A stretch of DNA of 64,000 nucleotides, taken from the NCBI GenBank assembly GCA_963514095.1, contig OY741269.1, positions 25,324,718-25,388,717 on the forward strand, written 5' to 3'. The position numbers were made by a program, and so were the translations under genes. Below are positions 1 through 12,775 of the stretch, piece after piece (position 1 is the first letter of the stretch; the number at the start of each line of letters is the position of its first letter). The notes under the pieces were generated by a model. It was given only the letters and a program-made list of their open reading frames with translations. It did no database searches and was not told the DNA's origin. This DNA is from Eutrigla gurnardus. Lineage: Eukaryota > Chordata > Actinopteri > Perciformes > Triglidae.

Positions 1-14
1 CACCAGCTGGCTCG

Positions 15-48
15 CCCCGGTACTGCTCCACAAACAGGAGTACCGGGG
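15..48. repeat. Perfect 10-bp inverted repeat (hairpin)
   Basis: CCCCGGTACT at 15-24 pairs with AGTACCGGGG at 39-48 across a 14-base loop. No function is evident, and neighbouring sequence is cut by the window edge. Confidence 0.7.
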
Positions 49-261
49 AGATATACGGTTTGTAAAAATAGCCACAGAGGGCAACAACCTCTAAAGTGTC
101 CCTGGCATTAGCATTTGACAAGGTCCCTGCCTGCCACGCTGCATATAGATTGGGATTTGCTTTGTCAAGGATACCTGTCAAGCAGACGCATGACAGCCAG
201 ATTTCATGAGCTCTGCGCCACAGCGAGGTTGGACATCGAGGCAGGCACTCTGTAAAGCTTC

Positions 262-1223
<962 letters not shown>

Positions 1224-1420
1224 GGGGCGACTGTGGCTCAGCGGGTGGCCAGTGGGCTGGCTAATGTTCGGAGGGTCGGCGGTTCGATCCCCGCCCTTCT
1301 CACTGTGTCATGGTCGTTGTGTCCTTGGGCAAGACACTTCACCCAGCTTTTCTCGTGTGAATGTGTATGAGTGCTGTGTGTTTGAGGTGGTGGTCGGAGG
1401 TGCAGAAAGTTTTAATACAA
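1224..1420 (+). mobile_element. tRNA-derived SINE copy, 3' truncated
   Basis: It begins gggcgactgtggctcagcgg (A box), with B box ggttcgatccc at 1281-1291 and then tgtccttgggcaagacactt. The sequence then runs through gtgaatgtgtatga and ggtggtggtcgga before similarity to this SINE type is lost. It is a dispersed repeat, not a working tRNA gene: the cloverleaf is not intact and the SINE core follows directly. Confidence 0.8.
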
Positions 1421-1639
1421 CTACAACTTCCCCAATATTCATCATAGTTTAAGATAGGATGCGCATAACACTTTTTCAAGCCAATTAATATTTTTGCAAA
1501 ACAATGAAGTTGAGCAAAACGATACAAATCATAAATATTTTAAAGATAAAACAGGTTAAAACACTTTGAACACATTCTCCAGCTCGTTGTATCAGCAAAA
1601 ATCTGAAATGAATGTAAGTACATTGAACATGAATGGCGG

Positions 1640-1830
1640 TAAAAAAATGGCAGAAACGATAAATCGATTCATTATTAAGTTAATCAACAAATCTGACTGA
1701 GTATTGATTCTTTTAGACTCAAAACAAGGATCAATCTGAAGGTGTCACCTTAGATGATATAATTTTCTGATATTTTATCGATCACACAATTAATTGAGCA
1801 AATCATTGGCAGAGTAGGTGATTAAATATC
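1640..1830 (-). mobile_element. Degraded copy of the same hAT-like MITE family
   Basis: The words aaggtgtcacctt, ttttctgatattttatcgatc and caattaattgagcaaatcattgg match the family on the opposite strand to the 23.5 kb copy. The ends are eroded. Confidence 0.5.
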
Positions 1831-4288
1831 ATTAGTGTAAGACGTAAGTGAAAGCAACTCATCAAGCAGCCATTCACTAAGTCACCAGACTCACCATTAA
1901 AATCGTTTTTTTACACTTGGTGGCAAAAGAGGAAGTCATAACAGCCGAAGTGTTTGCAGAGAGGAACGGCGGTAAATGAAATGACAGAGCCCATGAGTGA
2001 GGTTTCAGCGTATTCTCAGTCATCGCCTCTCTGTTGATGGCGCTCCAGATCAGAAGCAAACGTCGATAGCAGAAGTTTGTGGAAGGTGACGTCTTGTCAA
2101 AACTTGAATACCAGCCCGTCTTTAACGGCTGTAAACTTCGACAGTCAGTCTCCCACAAATGACCACAGTCTGGTCTGGTCCTCGTCATCTTTATTTTGTA
2201 ACTCTAACCCCATTTGCAGCTGTTTTTCTCAGCCCTTTGATTTTCCTCCTTCTTCCCAACAATCAGACCAACTGGTACCGCGTTGCACAAAAAGGCTGCT
2301 ACTTGTCTGATGTGTGACAGCTTAACTGTTTCTCCGCTCGGCAAGCCGAGTGCAGCAAACAAGCAGCAAAGTCCAAGGGATTCAGCTGGTGACTACCGAC
2401 GGCCCCCGACTTCACAGACGTGGCTAAACGTGTTGATTACATGGGGTCAGAGGTCGCGCATTGCCTAATAACTTCAGACGGGGCACGCCGTCCTGGCTGG
2501 CTGCAGAGAAAAAGGCGGTGGCGCGCGAGAGCGGCTGTCGCACTTGCTTCCTCAGAAGACGAAAGGAGGGGAGTGGCCGCGGGGCTTGAGTTTAAGAGTT
2601 TGGGGAATTGGGAGGGTCGACACCTGTAACCCGTCACTCAAAGCCTGTCATCGCCGATCTCGGCCATTCATCATGTTTGTAAAATCATTAATCTCATTCC
2701 TCCCCAGGAGCAACTGGTTGCAGATGGGATCCATCGCTGTCTTGTTCCGCTAAGCGATACCTTCATCTGTCGCGTCTCGCTACCGAGGCGGCTCACATCC
2801 ATGCTGACAAGTTACAATGCCAAAATTAAAGCCTGCAGTCACTCTTGTGAATAAGAAACCTCCTCTCTTCTGTCCCAAGATTGTAGCACGCGGTTTCAAT
2901 AAGCAGCGACATATCAATGTATCAGCGGGTTCTCCAGGTGATGAAACCCAGGATGAGCTCGCATGCAGCCTGGAGACTAAATCATCTATCATGTTGTCGT
3001 ACAAGACCGGACAAAAAAAAAACAGCTCACTCGTCTACGCTGGCTGCAGCAGAGGTAATCTCCCAACACTTGGCTTTATTGCCTCTCTCAGCTCTATAAT
3101 GATGTTAGGACTCCGGGCTGCTCCGGTTTGTCGCGCTCCGGCTCCCCAATCAGCCTCCATTCGGCTTTGAGGAAGAAGCGGATATTGGCCGGACTGCATC
3201 AAAACTTCCTCTTTCCAGGTTAAAGCTCAGTTCACACTGCAGACAACCACACAGTCAAAAATTATTCATAAACATGTATACAGGCACTAACAAATGTTAG
3301 CACATTCAGTTTCCCCCATTTTGTTTGCTTTAAAGTCTCTGACGCGTTTCATGGCTACCATGTGCAAATCTCCTACATGTCTGGTGCATCATTTAAAACA
3401 CATTTCCCCCAAAATTTGGTCTGACATATCTGGCGTCTTTGGAAACTTTTGGAACTAAAAATTCAAAACTAAAGATCTGTGGGCTGGGATGATCCGTGAC
3501 TGCACAGCGTGAGCCTGTAATGACCGACCCTGCTGACGGACCGCTGCTTGTTAAATGTTTTTTAAAAAGGCATTGAGATTAAGAGAGGAGGAAACTTTTT
3601 TCCGTCTGTAACTTTGGTGTTTTGTTGTGTTTCTGTGGCCGTCGTTCTGCAGAGGTTATGACAACACTCCGCTTAGCAAAGTTATCGCTCAGATCCTGCA
3701 ACACGGTCCAAGACGACAAATACAATGTGCAGTCAGATGATCAGACGATCAACCCACGATTACCCATAAAACCCAGCGGTCACACATTAAGCTTTAATTC
3801 CCGCTTAAACTGTGATGGAATTTTGCAACAGACAATTGGGGTTGTAACGTGACGGTTAACCTTCACTCCCCCTCCCAAATAAGTGTGTTTATCCAGGGGC
3901 TTGTTTAAAACCTGTCTCACCATCCTCATGTTTCCCGCCGTGTGTTCAACCACCTTCACAGATCTCAGCCGTTAACTTTGTGCGTCTAAATCGCAGATAG
4001 GATTCCGAAAATAAGACCCTGGATATATGAAAGTGGAATGTCCTTTTAATATCGGTGTGAGGTCAGAGTGGGTCTAAAGGTGCGTGTGTTACTGTTGCCA
4101 AACAATATAAAATAAATGATGCAATTACTTAAAGAGGTACTACACATCTCTCTCCCAAATTGCACAGCTGTGCCCATGTGTGCGTCGGTGTTTGTGTGTG
4201 GTCGCTCGTACACGTGCTCTCTTCTGAATTTATCATGTCACATAAACCCGGAGTTGCTAAACTCTTCAGGGGGCCTTTTTAAGAGCCG
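1831..4288. other. Intergenic, nothing recognised
   Basis: Only short open frames without codon-usage or similarity support. No repeat of note. Confidence 0.6.
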
Positions 4289-4336
4289 TACACACACACA
4301 CACAAACACACAAAATATAAAAACAAACACACACAC
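4289..4336. repeat. Interrupted CA microsatellite
   Basis: CA units interrupted by aaa and by caaaatataaaaaca. Confidence 0.9.
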
Positions 4337-5329
4337 AACCCAAGCGTCTGGGGTTCAACAGTTCAACATGGTCACCCTGTGAACTATCCTTCAACCTCTG
4401 TTAGACATCAGTGGACCCTCTACTCTCCAGAGCAAAGGGAGGACTTAAATGAAATAATAAATATCCACAGTATGGCTCCCACGTGCGCACCAGGCCACTC
4501 TGACCCCTCTCAGGACCTTCAGAACCAGGCAGGAAGAGCCAGCGAGGGGCAGGGGAGCGGGAGGATATAGGGGGAGGGCTGCACTCCGCTCAGGTGACCC
4601 AGGAAATGCCTGGGAAAAGGCTGGGGACCATATGATTGTTTCACCGGGGCCGGACGGTTCAGCAATGTCCAACAGAAAGACTGGAGCCGTGGCTGAGCTG
4701 GGGAGAGCCAAGCTAAGCCAGGCAGCTGGCAGACATCACAGAAAATATGTTTGTGTGCTCTGGACACAGCAGGTCAGGAGGGCTTTGATCCATGAGGGGG
4801 AGAGAGACGGAATGAAACAATGCAATAAGGAGATAAAAAGAGGAAAATAAACAGGGGCGGAGAAAAGGCAGGAGAAGAGGGGTTTGAAACGGAGGATACG
4901 CTACAAAGATCAACTAGACAGAAACTAATTGGTGCAATAAACACTTCCTGTTTTTTTAATACATTTAGTTTGGAACTGAACACGAACAACAAACACATAG
5001 GATTCAGAAATGACGGTATGCTTTTGAAATCTCTGAAAGAAATCTACAAGACGCCTGGCATAGCACGTCTTATTACGGCATCGCTCACTCAACCACTTCT
5101 CCCCAAGTATATTATCTTTAACAAGTGATATATGTCGACTCTTTTTTGATCCTGCGATGTGTCCTTGACCTCGAGCAGGACACTGTAGAGTGACGTCCAC
5201 GGGCCCAGATGCTGCGGTCTGAGAAAACACGGTGTGGGCGAGCCCCCTCTCCTCTCAGAGGGCTCGAGTTCAGAGCTGTTATAACATGAGAGGACAGTGG
5301 GATTACGTGAAAACCTACAGCTGTAGCTT

Positions 5330-5331
<2 letters not shown>

Positions 5332-5362
<31 letters not shown>
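5332..5362. repeat. (GT)15 microsatellite
   Basis: Perfect GT repeat followed by a G-run. Confidence 0.95.
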
Positions 5363-5364
<2 letters not shown>

Positions 5365-5450
5365 GGAGGTTAAAGGATGGAAAGATTGTGTCTGATATTT
5401 GTATGCAAGCTGGTGCATATAAGTGTACCCTTATATGTCTGTGTACATAT

Positions 5451-5466
5451 GGGGGGGGGGGGGGGG
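5451..5466. repeat. G16 homopolymer
   Basis: Sixteen consecutive G on the plus strand, able to form G-quadruplexes. Length may be inaccurate because of sequencing error. Confidence 0.95.
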
Positions 5467-8400
5467 CAGGTTCGTCGCTGTCACACAGGAGATGACTGTA
5501 ATTTGCTGGGCAGGTTTCAGTCAGAAGTTTACATGTAAATCTGGGTGTTGGATGAGGGGCAGCGAGGTGCAGGTGACCTTCACTGGATGAGTGCAGCAAA
5601 TCATAAACATATAAACCTATTTGGAATAAGCACACAGTAAAGTTAACTTGAAACTATTAAGTTGTTTGAAATTGCTACTATTCTGAGTAGTCTATACCAA
5701 GTCCAGAAAGTAAAATGGCAAGTACTCGATACAGAGTTTTTAAGTTAAGTATACAATACAAAGCAAGCATTTGTTAAATCAACATACAATACCTATTACA
5801 CTGTACTCAGTTTTCTTAGTGCAACTGGTTTGCATGCATTTTTCAAGTCAGGTTAACTAATTGGATTTTAGGTATCATATGTGCCTTTCTCAGGCTTTCC
5901 ACTTTAACTGCCCAGGACTAAATTACAGTCTGTTTCTCCTCTATATTTAGTAGGAATTAAACTGTCACGGCACAGAGGTCACAAAGAATGTAGGTTGTTA
6001 GCCCAGCGACCTTTAGCTGTACGCCGTTAGCAACACGTTAGCACAACAAGCGGAGTGTCCTGTGAGTTGGTCACACTTTGGTAAGCTTCTATTTATGTTG
6101 TACTTTCAATTTCATGGAATGTTTTATAGACTATTGTGACCTTTTGCTTTTTTGGGGAAAAGTGTTTGTTGCATTCGTACAGTGTAATTCTGAAGTTGAC
6201 AGTGGGTAATAAATGCTGATTTAGTCCCCAGCAAGAGGTCAATTTTGACACTTCATAACAAAACATGAAAAGAAATGTGTCCTCACGCATTGTTTTTTTC
6301 CCCACCGGGTTATGAACTGATCTGTGACTTCTGCGTAGATATGCAAACATTAAAGCTAATAATAAGTTATTGAAAAACCATAAAGAAGAGCCTTCTAATC
6401 TTACTTGAAGACTTGTTGAATTTTGCCCAAAACTAGTTATTTTGACCAAGCAAGTTCCACAAGTTCAAACACCACTTCAGCCTTATTTTCAGAGGACGTG
6501 TGTCTGCATGGAGATAGCAAATGGATTGGATAATTAAAAGAACAAATTTAAATGCTTGGAGAAACCAGTCAAACGGCAAAAAACATGGCAGCAGCGTCAA
6601 ATGGTCCACCACATCCTGAACTGAATCCAAACCCAGCTGTTTGCCAAAACTCGTGCCAGGAACCAAATATCCAGCTATTTCACTAACAGAGCTGACATCA
6701 ACCGACGTCCAAACACCAGAAGCAGAATCATGATGAATGTTTTTTTTTGTTTTTTTTCTGCAATGTCGTATAATTCAAGCATGGGAGAAAAACACCGCTG
6801 TGTTTTTCTTGTCTGGCATCACGACGCAGTTTTAGGAAAACATTTTTTGATATTAAGCGTAACAAGATTTGTTTGATCACATTTGTAATCACTGATGGAA
6901 AGAGTTTTGCATTTTCTCACAGCTATCAGAGTGCCTTTCTGTTTTTTTACTGTTTCTGTCTTTCCCCTCTGTCTCCCTCCGAGAGGCATCCAGGGACAGG
7001 CTTCACTACAGCACATTTCTAAACAGCCTGTCTGTGGGGGGTTCGTTTGTTTTACTGTCCCAGCAGGAGGGCTGATGGGAGTCAACCGGGGTCAGGGCAG
7101 GCTGAGACTTCATAGCAGTCCTTTGACAGAGGGGCGTAGCCTCTTCAGACCCCACAGATTGCTGGTTCAATAACGGCGCCAAACACCGCTCTCGGGGAGT
7201 TTCTATACCCTTTATAGAGGACAACTTTAATCAACTATGGTTGAGCTGTTTGTGTTTTTGCTTTAAAGGAGTAGTAAGTCATTGCTTTGTTCTAGTCTGT
7301 GTCAGTTTTTCATTTAGGTGTGCGGGGAATGCAGTCAGCCATAAAACTTTGCACCGTTTATGGCCTCCATACAGAAAATAGAGGCACATTTGATCAAGCT
7401 CGTCTTTTAATTTGAAGGTTAAACGTAAAACTTTGCCGCTCCATATGGAGAACGGTAATGGCAAAATGAGGATGTTGCACTTAAGCATAGATGGAGTTAC
7501 TTTTTTCTGTGTCGGGAGATGTATTGAGGCCAGAGTTTTTACCTCACCACTGTCGGCGACTTGCATGGTGATGTCCCGCCCCTGGAGGATGCGCGAGAGG
7601 AGTTTACGGGCGAACAGCTCTTGGCAGATGTGAGCAGCTGGGCTCTGCAGAAGGGCTACTTAAAGAGGCCTTACAGGTGCTGTAATGAGCAGGTTTTTAA
7701 AATCCTCCCGCCGCCTCACTCCTAATCAGCCTCGGGGCTATTTTTACCAACCCCTACGGGCCCCTCGGGCTCATCCACTTTGAGTTGCTCGGAGAGGGCA
7801 CGCTGTTCTCACTGAAACAGACACAGAAATACAGTAACACAGCACATACACACACACTCACAATGACACGTTGAGGCGCACATTCATATCTAATATGAAG
7901 CTTCAGGCAAGACAGTAGTCACATGCCTCCACGGCGTCGGCGCTCTTAGAGGTTTGGAAGTTGGTTTAAGGCAAGTAGTAAAGGATTTAACTTCTATCTC
8001 TCGAGATGTTGAAAGGAAATATACAACCTTGAGTTTCAAACACAATGTACAATTTCCATCCTGTTCGATGGCAGTAATAAATGTGATGTATAGATTTCAG
8101 TCTCAGATTTCAGAAGTTACAGTCGTGTTGCTCATAGTGTCGCAAAGTGGGTGGGATTATTTTGGGATAATAGGGGGGCTGCCAGGTGGAGCACTTTCAA
8201 GGCTTGGATATAGTCAGTAAGCAGGTCTCCTTTTGGAGTTCGACTGGGGATCTGTGTTGCATGTCATCTCTCTTTCCCCTTATTTCCTGTCATTACTTCA
8301 TTGTTATCTCTCTCATAAAGACATAGGATGCACAAAACACATCACAGGACACCGTTTTCCTAAGAACAAACTGTTAAAGAAAGACGTTAAGCGTCATCCT

Positions 8401-9956
8401 TCAGACCTGATATAGATTTAGCAGTGTGAATCAGTTCATCCCTCTGACTGGCTTCTTCTCCATAGCAACAGTAACCAAGGCTCATGGGTGTTTAAAGTTA
8501 AATCTCTAAAACTGATGCCCATAACATACCACTAAAATATAGTTACATTATCCAGGAGACTCTCGTTTGGAATGGGAATTTAGAGTGAATAATAATAATA
8601 ATATTCCAGAGCTGCAGCACAATGTGCTTCCACTTTGTAACTCTCATGCCTAGAAATGTGTTCTTAATAACAATATACAGCAAACCCATCTTATGGGTTA
8701 TAATGAACAGATGACGGATAAAGAACACGCTGGATGTGAACAAAAGAGCAGCATTGAAGCATAAACTCAATAACTTGTAGAGGCTTTGAGATCTGAGTTT
8801 GTCATTAATGTAGCAAAGATCCCGCTGTACTTCCTCAATGACCTCTAACGACTCGAACGACAGCTTTTCAAACCGTCGCCGTCCGTCCGTCCCTCCCACA
8901 CCCTCTGTGTTTCCCAGCTTGACTGACACCGTGGAAGGTCAGCGACATAAACAGAGACGCGTAAACACACGACGCGTGGCAGCGGTCATCCATCTGGCGG
9001 AAATACGTGATCCACCTCTAAGAAAGCTGATGGAATGCAGTGGGAAGTTGCCACGGTAACAGCTAACTTCTGGCCCCTCGCAGCACCGTTAGCTCGTTAG
9101 AAGTTGTCTGGGTCAGAGTCATTCGCTCTGATTTTGAGTATGGAGATATTCTCACAACTTGATTTTTTCAAAACATGACACACCAAAGTGGAATTTCATG
9201 CTCAGAGTCTGGTGCTGGCACCATCATCGGCGTACTAATCATGCTTTTTACTTGTGTATTGGCGTGTTTACATTCCCACCCCAACCAAAAAAAAAAAAAT
9301 CTTTTGCTACCCATCTGTCTCTCGGGCTGTCTGTCAGAGAAAGCCAATTATTTGTCTCTGTGTCTTTCTCTGAGACTTTTTCTTTTTCTGAGTTAAATAG
9401 TGAAAATGGCGCCCGACTGTGTTTGGCCATTCACGAGGATAAAAAAAGAAAGCAGAGAATTGGGATTAATTATCTATCATTGCATACATTTGAAGAGCAT
9501 GGTTCAAGGCAGTTCGCTCACTCACTTTGAAGCCCCCTGAAAACCTCTGGTGATATGTAACGTTTAAATCTGTGCAAGGCCTTTGAAATGATTGCACAGC
9601 AAAGGAACGTTCATAATAAAATCAAGTTGAAATGTTTCCCTTTGCACTATTGAAGTTCAGCGCTGCAGTGGAGATGCGGCTACTTGTCATCTCTGATGCA
9701 GCAGACTCCACAAACCAGGACTATCACTTCTTAGAGCTGCGGAGCCCAAGTGCATATATTCCTTGATGACAGAACAGAAATAGGTTATTAATCTGGTCGC
9801 TCATCCTCCAGTGACAGACCCGCGCAAGAAATCTGCAGCTTGGGTTGATAGAGGCTCGTGTCCGACCCTCGGGCTGTGGTTGTTCTGACTCCCTTATCCA
9901 TTAACCTTGCATCATATCCACGCAGAGTCCTAATTTAATGAGTAGATTAATACACC

Positions 9957-10310
9957 TAGTAGGCATGGGACGAAATGAAAATTTCATATCACGGTCATCC
10001 GGGCCAAAATAACTATGATTCACGATTAAGGATTCATCAAGATGTTCTTAAAACTCTTAAAATGCCACTGAAATATGCCGGAATCACATTTTGCAAAGAA
10101 ACAAATATTTTATTGCATCACAAATAAGACGTATCGTTTTTTTGGTGAAAAACAATCAAACTGTTTTTCACTTCTCTACCATTATAGCTCGCTAGACATC
10201 GTTTTCAAGTCAATATTCACGATTAAATCCGTAACGGCAATTCCGACAATTATTTTTCAGCATTTCCTGTTCTGATGCGTGGTAATATAATATATTGCCC
10301 CATCCCTCAC
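9957..10310. repeat. Dispersed AT-rich repeat, copy 1
   Basis: It begins taggcatgggacgaaatg and contains cttaaaactcttaaaatgcc, which recurs with few changes at 20394-20440. It ends near 'ttgccccatccct'. It looks like a decayed DNA-transposon-derived repeat. Confidence 0.5.
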
Positions 10311-10429
10311 ACCTCTAGTGTCCCTCAAAACCTGTTCTATAAAGACTTAAAATACAACTTTTCAAATATCAACAAAGTCGAACCCTTAAGGATGTAGTCT
10401 TTTTTAACTTTTTAGTTTCTAACTTTGAA

Positions 10430-10631
10430 TCTTATTTATTTATGTATTTATATTTTATTGTCTTACTACTGTCTTTTTACCTTATCTTACCAACTCTACC
10501 TATCGTTTCTTCTGCTCGGTTGATGTGTATATGTGTGTATGGACCCGTAAATGCCATGTTTTGCTCCGTCATAAGCACTTAAACTGCTGTTTTTAAAGGT
10601 GCTATATAAATAAAGTTATTATTATTATTAG
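10430..10631 (+). mobile_element. 3' end of a non-LTR element with ATT-repeat tail
   Basis: It ends aaaggtgctatataaataaagt followed by (TAT/ATT) repeats, the common 3' end of fish LINE/SINE copies. The upstream part is AT-rich with no ORF. Family not assigned. Confidence 0.55.
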
Positions 10632-11919
10632 TCCCTGGGTCAGTCCATCTCAACACTATCGTTTCCACTGATGACGTTCATCTTTAGAACTGGTTCACGT
10701 ATATAATCTTTCATTTTTGTACAAACCTCAGTAGTTTCCTGTAACAGCTCGGCACTGTAGTCAAACGTTTCTCAAACAGCAGTGGCTACATTCTGGATTC
10801 GTTGGGGACTATTTTCAACTGGGGTTTAATTTTTGGTGTTCGACTGAGTACCAAAAGGCAGCAGGATGGTGTATGTGGGATTTGGGTTTTCATGGCAATG
10901 AGGATGCAACAGTATGTTTTTTATGCTCAATGGCAACGAGGAATAAGCTGCTCCAGGCTTTGAAAACACTTAATAGAAGGATCAAATCTTTGTTGGTTTT
11001 GGTTTTGGGATTAGTTGACAAAAATATAGAATATCACCAGACTTTATCCTTTAATACTTCCTCATGTGTTGCATCTGCACTGGATATCGCTAAGCTACAG
11101 TGTCACTAGGTTATTGATGTAAAATATTCAGCGTGTGCTGAAACTGCAATGTTTATATTTATCATCTTCATGATACATTTGAGTGTGAGTGCTGAAATAT
11201 AGCCTGTGTCCATTATATCTGTAATTAGCCAGTTATACGGCTCCGGTGTCGTTGCATGTTGATGTTGTGATATAAAGAAGTGGTAATTATACTAATTGCT
11301 TATTTGGAGCCCTCTTGCATGTGGAGATGCAAACGTTTGAAAATGCAGTTCATGTTAACTACAGACTATCACAGTATTGGGAAAAGGAAGGATTGGAAAT
11401 GTGGGTGGGACGATTTACCCAGAAATGTTGAAGAAAAAGTCCTGTATTCTGGTGCATTTTAATTCTACTTTTATCTGCATACACAAGCTGGATCACACCA
11501 TCATAATTTAATGGTGCAGACTCCCGGTAGTATAGAAATGTTTTGGCCAAAATCAAATAAATTAAAATCTAACAGAACAAAGAAATCTCATAAATGATTG
11601 AAATGAATTAAAGGGTTTGATGTTTTTTGCTGTTTTATTAATTACATTTCATAACCTGGCAAAAATGATCAGGGGCCCAATTGTATGAGCCAAAGGTTTA
11701 AAGATTTAAAGTTAATAGTAAAAAATTAAAGGCTTACAGTTTATAGACCTCCTCCTTGCTTTCCTTCATCATTTTCTTCATTAGCGCCCTTCATTCCATT
11801 CTAGTTTCCCTGCTTACTTTAATTGTTCCATCCTTCCGTTTCATCCCCTTCTTTCTCTCCGGCCCTTTTAGTTTCCTACTTTCCTCTTTCCTGTCTTCCC
11901 CCCCCCTCACGTCACGGCG
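10632..11919. other. Intergenic, nothing recognised
   Basis: AT-rich, with no exon-like block. A CT-rich stretch at 11750-11905 precedes the MITE. Confidence 0.6.
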
Positions 11920-12060
11920 GCCCTTTCAGACACAGCGAGACAATGGCGCCACTGCGCTCTGAAACCCATCATTTCCGATGGCCTGTGCCGCTTTTTGCTG
12001 TGTCGAGCAAAGCGTGGCTGCTTTGATGTGCAGCTCAAACCGCGTTGTGTCTGAAAGGGC
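11920..12060. mobile_element. MITE with 15-base perfect terminal inverted repeats
   Basis: GCCCTTTCAGACACA at 11920-11934 is the exact reverse complement of 12046-12060, enclosing 141 bases of moderately GC-rich DNA. There is no coding capacity. The form fits a non-autonomous DNA transposon. A clear target-site duplication is not visible, so the superfamily is unassigned. Confidence 0.65.
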
Positions 12061-12597
12061 TATTAGCGGCACCCTCGTGTGTTAGCCTATGTGCATGCGT
12101 GCGATGTGAGTATCTGCCTGGGAACACGTGAGCTTGTGAGTGCAGGGATCTTCGTGTTAACCGAGGAGTTAAAACTGTGTGTTGTACTGCTTGTACTCAT
12201 TAATTACAAACTGTATGACACTTTGATCCCACAGTAGTAGACTATCCCCTGTAATATTACTGTGCAAGACGCCTCTTTCTCGTCATTATCATTATTCATA
12301 AGAGGCCATCAATGTTCAGTCTAATTATGCTTTTAATCAGGTATTTCTTCGTGAGCTCCTCTCACACCAGAGACCATTAATAGACACGTGAGAAGCATTA
12401 AACTACTACATGACCTGCTGTCAGTCAGCAGAGTTTGATTTGCCCAATATTGAGTACTTTAATTGTCAACTATTTATTATTATTTTATTGTCAATCAACG
12501 AGGTCAAGTGACCCTGAAACGGATAAGCGGTAAGCTTTTTACTCCATTTAGTAGTGGAGTAAAACATGCATAGTATATTTGTGTGTGTGTGTGTGTA
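12061..12597. other. Intergenic; possible conserved noncoding element
   Basis: 12240-12430 is non-repetitive with many ATTA/TAAT cores (ctaattatg, tttaatcag, ccattaatag). Conservation cannot be tested here. Confidence 0.3.
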
Positions 12598-12775
12598 TTT
12601 AGGGTTTTTAGCAGATGCTTTTATCCAAAGCGACTAACAATAAGTACATTTGTCAGAAGAAAGTGTAGTAGAAGTATAAAGTAACTAAAGTAAATAAGGT
12701 AAAATGGGAACACTCAAGTACAAGTACCTCACAGTTGCATTGAGTAAATGTACTCAGTAACTTTACCTCCAAGAC
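12598..12775 (+). repeat. Composite dispersed fish repeat
   Basis: The first half carries tttagcagatgcttttatcc and aaagcgactaacaataagtac. The second half carries aatgggaacactcaagtaca, agtacctcacagttg and gagtaaatgtactcagtaac. Both are familiar dispersed repeat words in teleosts. A short (GT)8 precedes them. Confidence 0.6.

Larger units (their letters stand above)
4337..9956. other. Intergenic, mostly featureless
   Basis: Holds (GT)15 at 5332-5362, a G16 run at 5451-5466, an AAT run near 8587-8601 and short poly-A/T runs. The AT-rich stretch 5640-5830, with repeated 'aagtt' words, may be a decayed dispersed repeat. No gene was seen. Confidence 0.6.

Noticed and set aside
1224..1300. tRNA gene
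   Set aside because: A and B boxes are present, but there is no intact cloverleaf and the SINE core follows directly, so it is a retroposed repeat.
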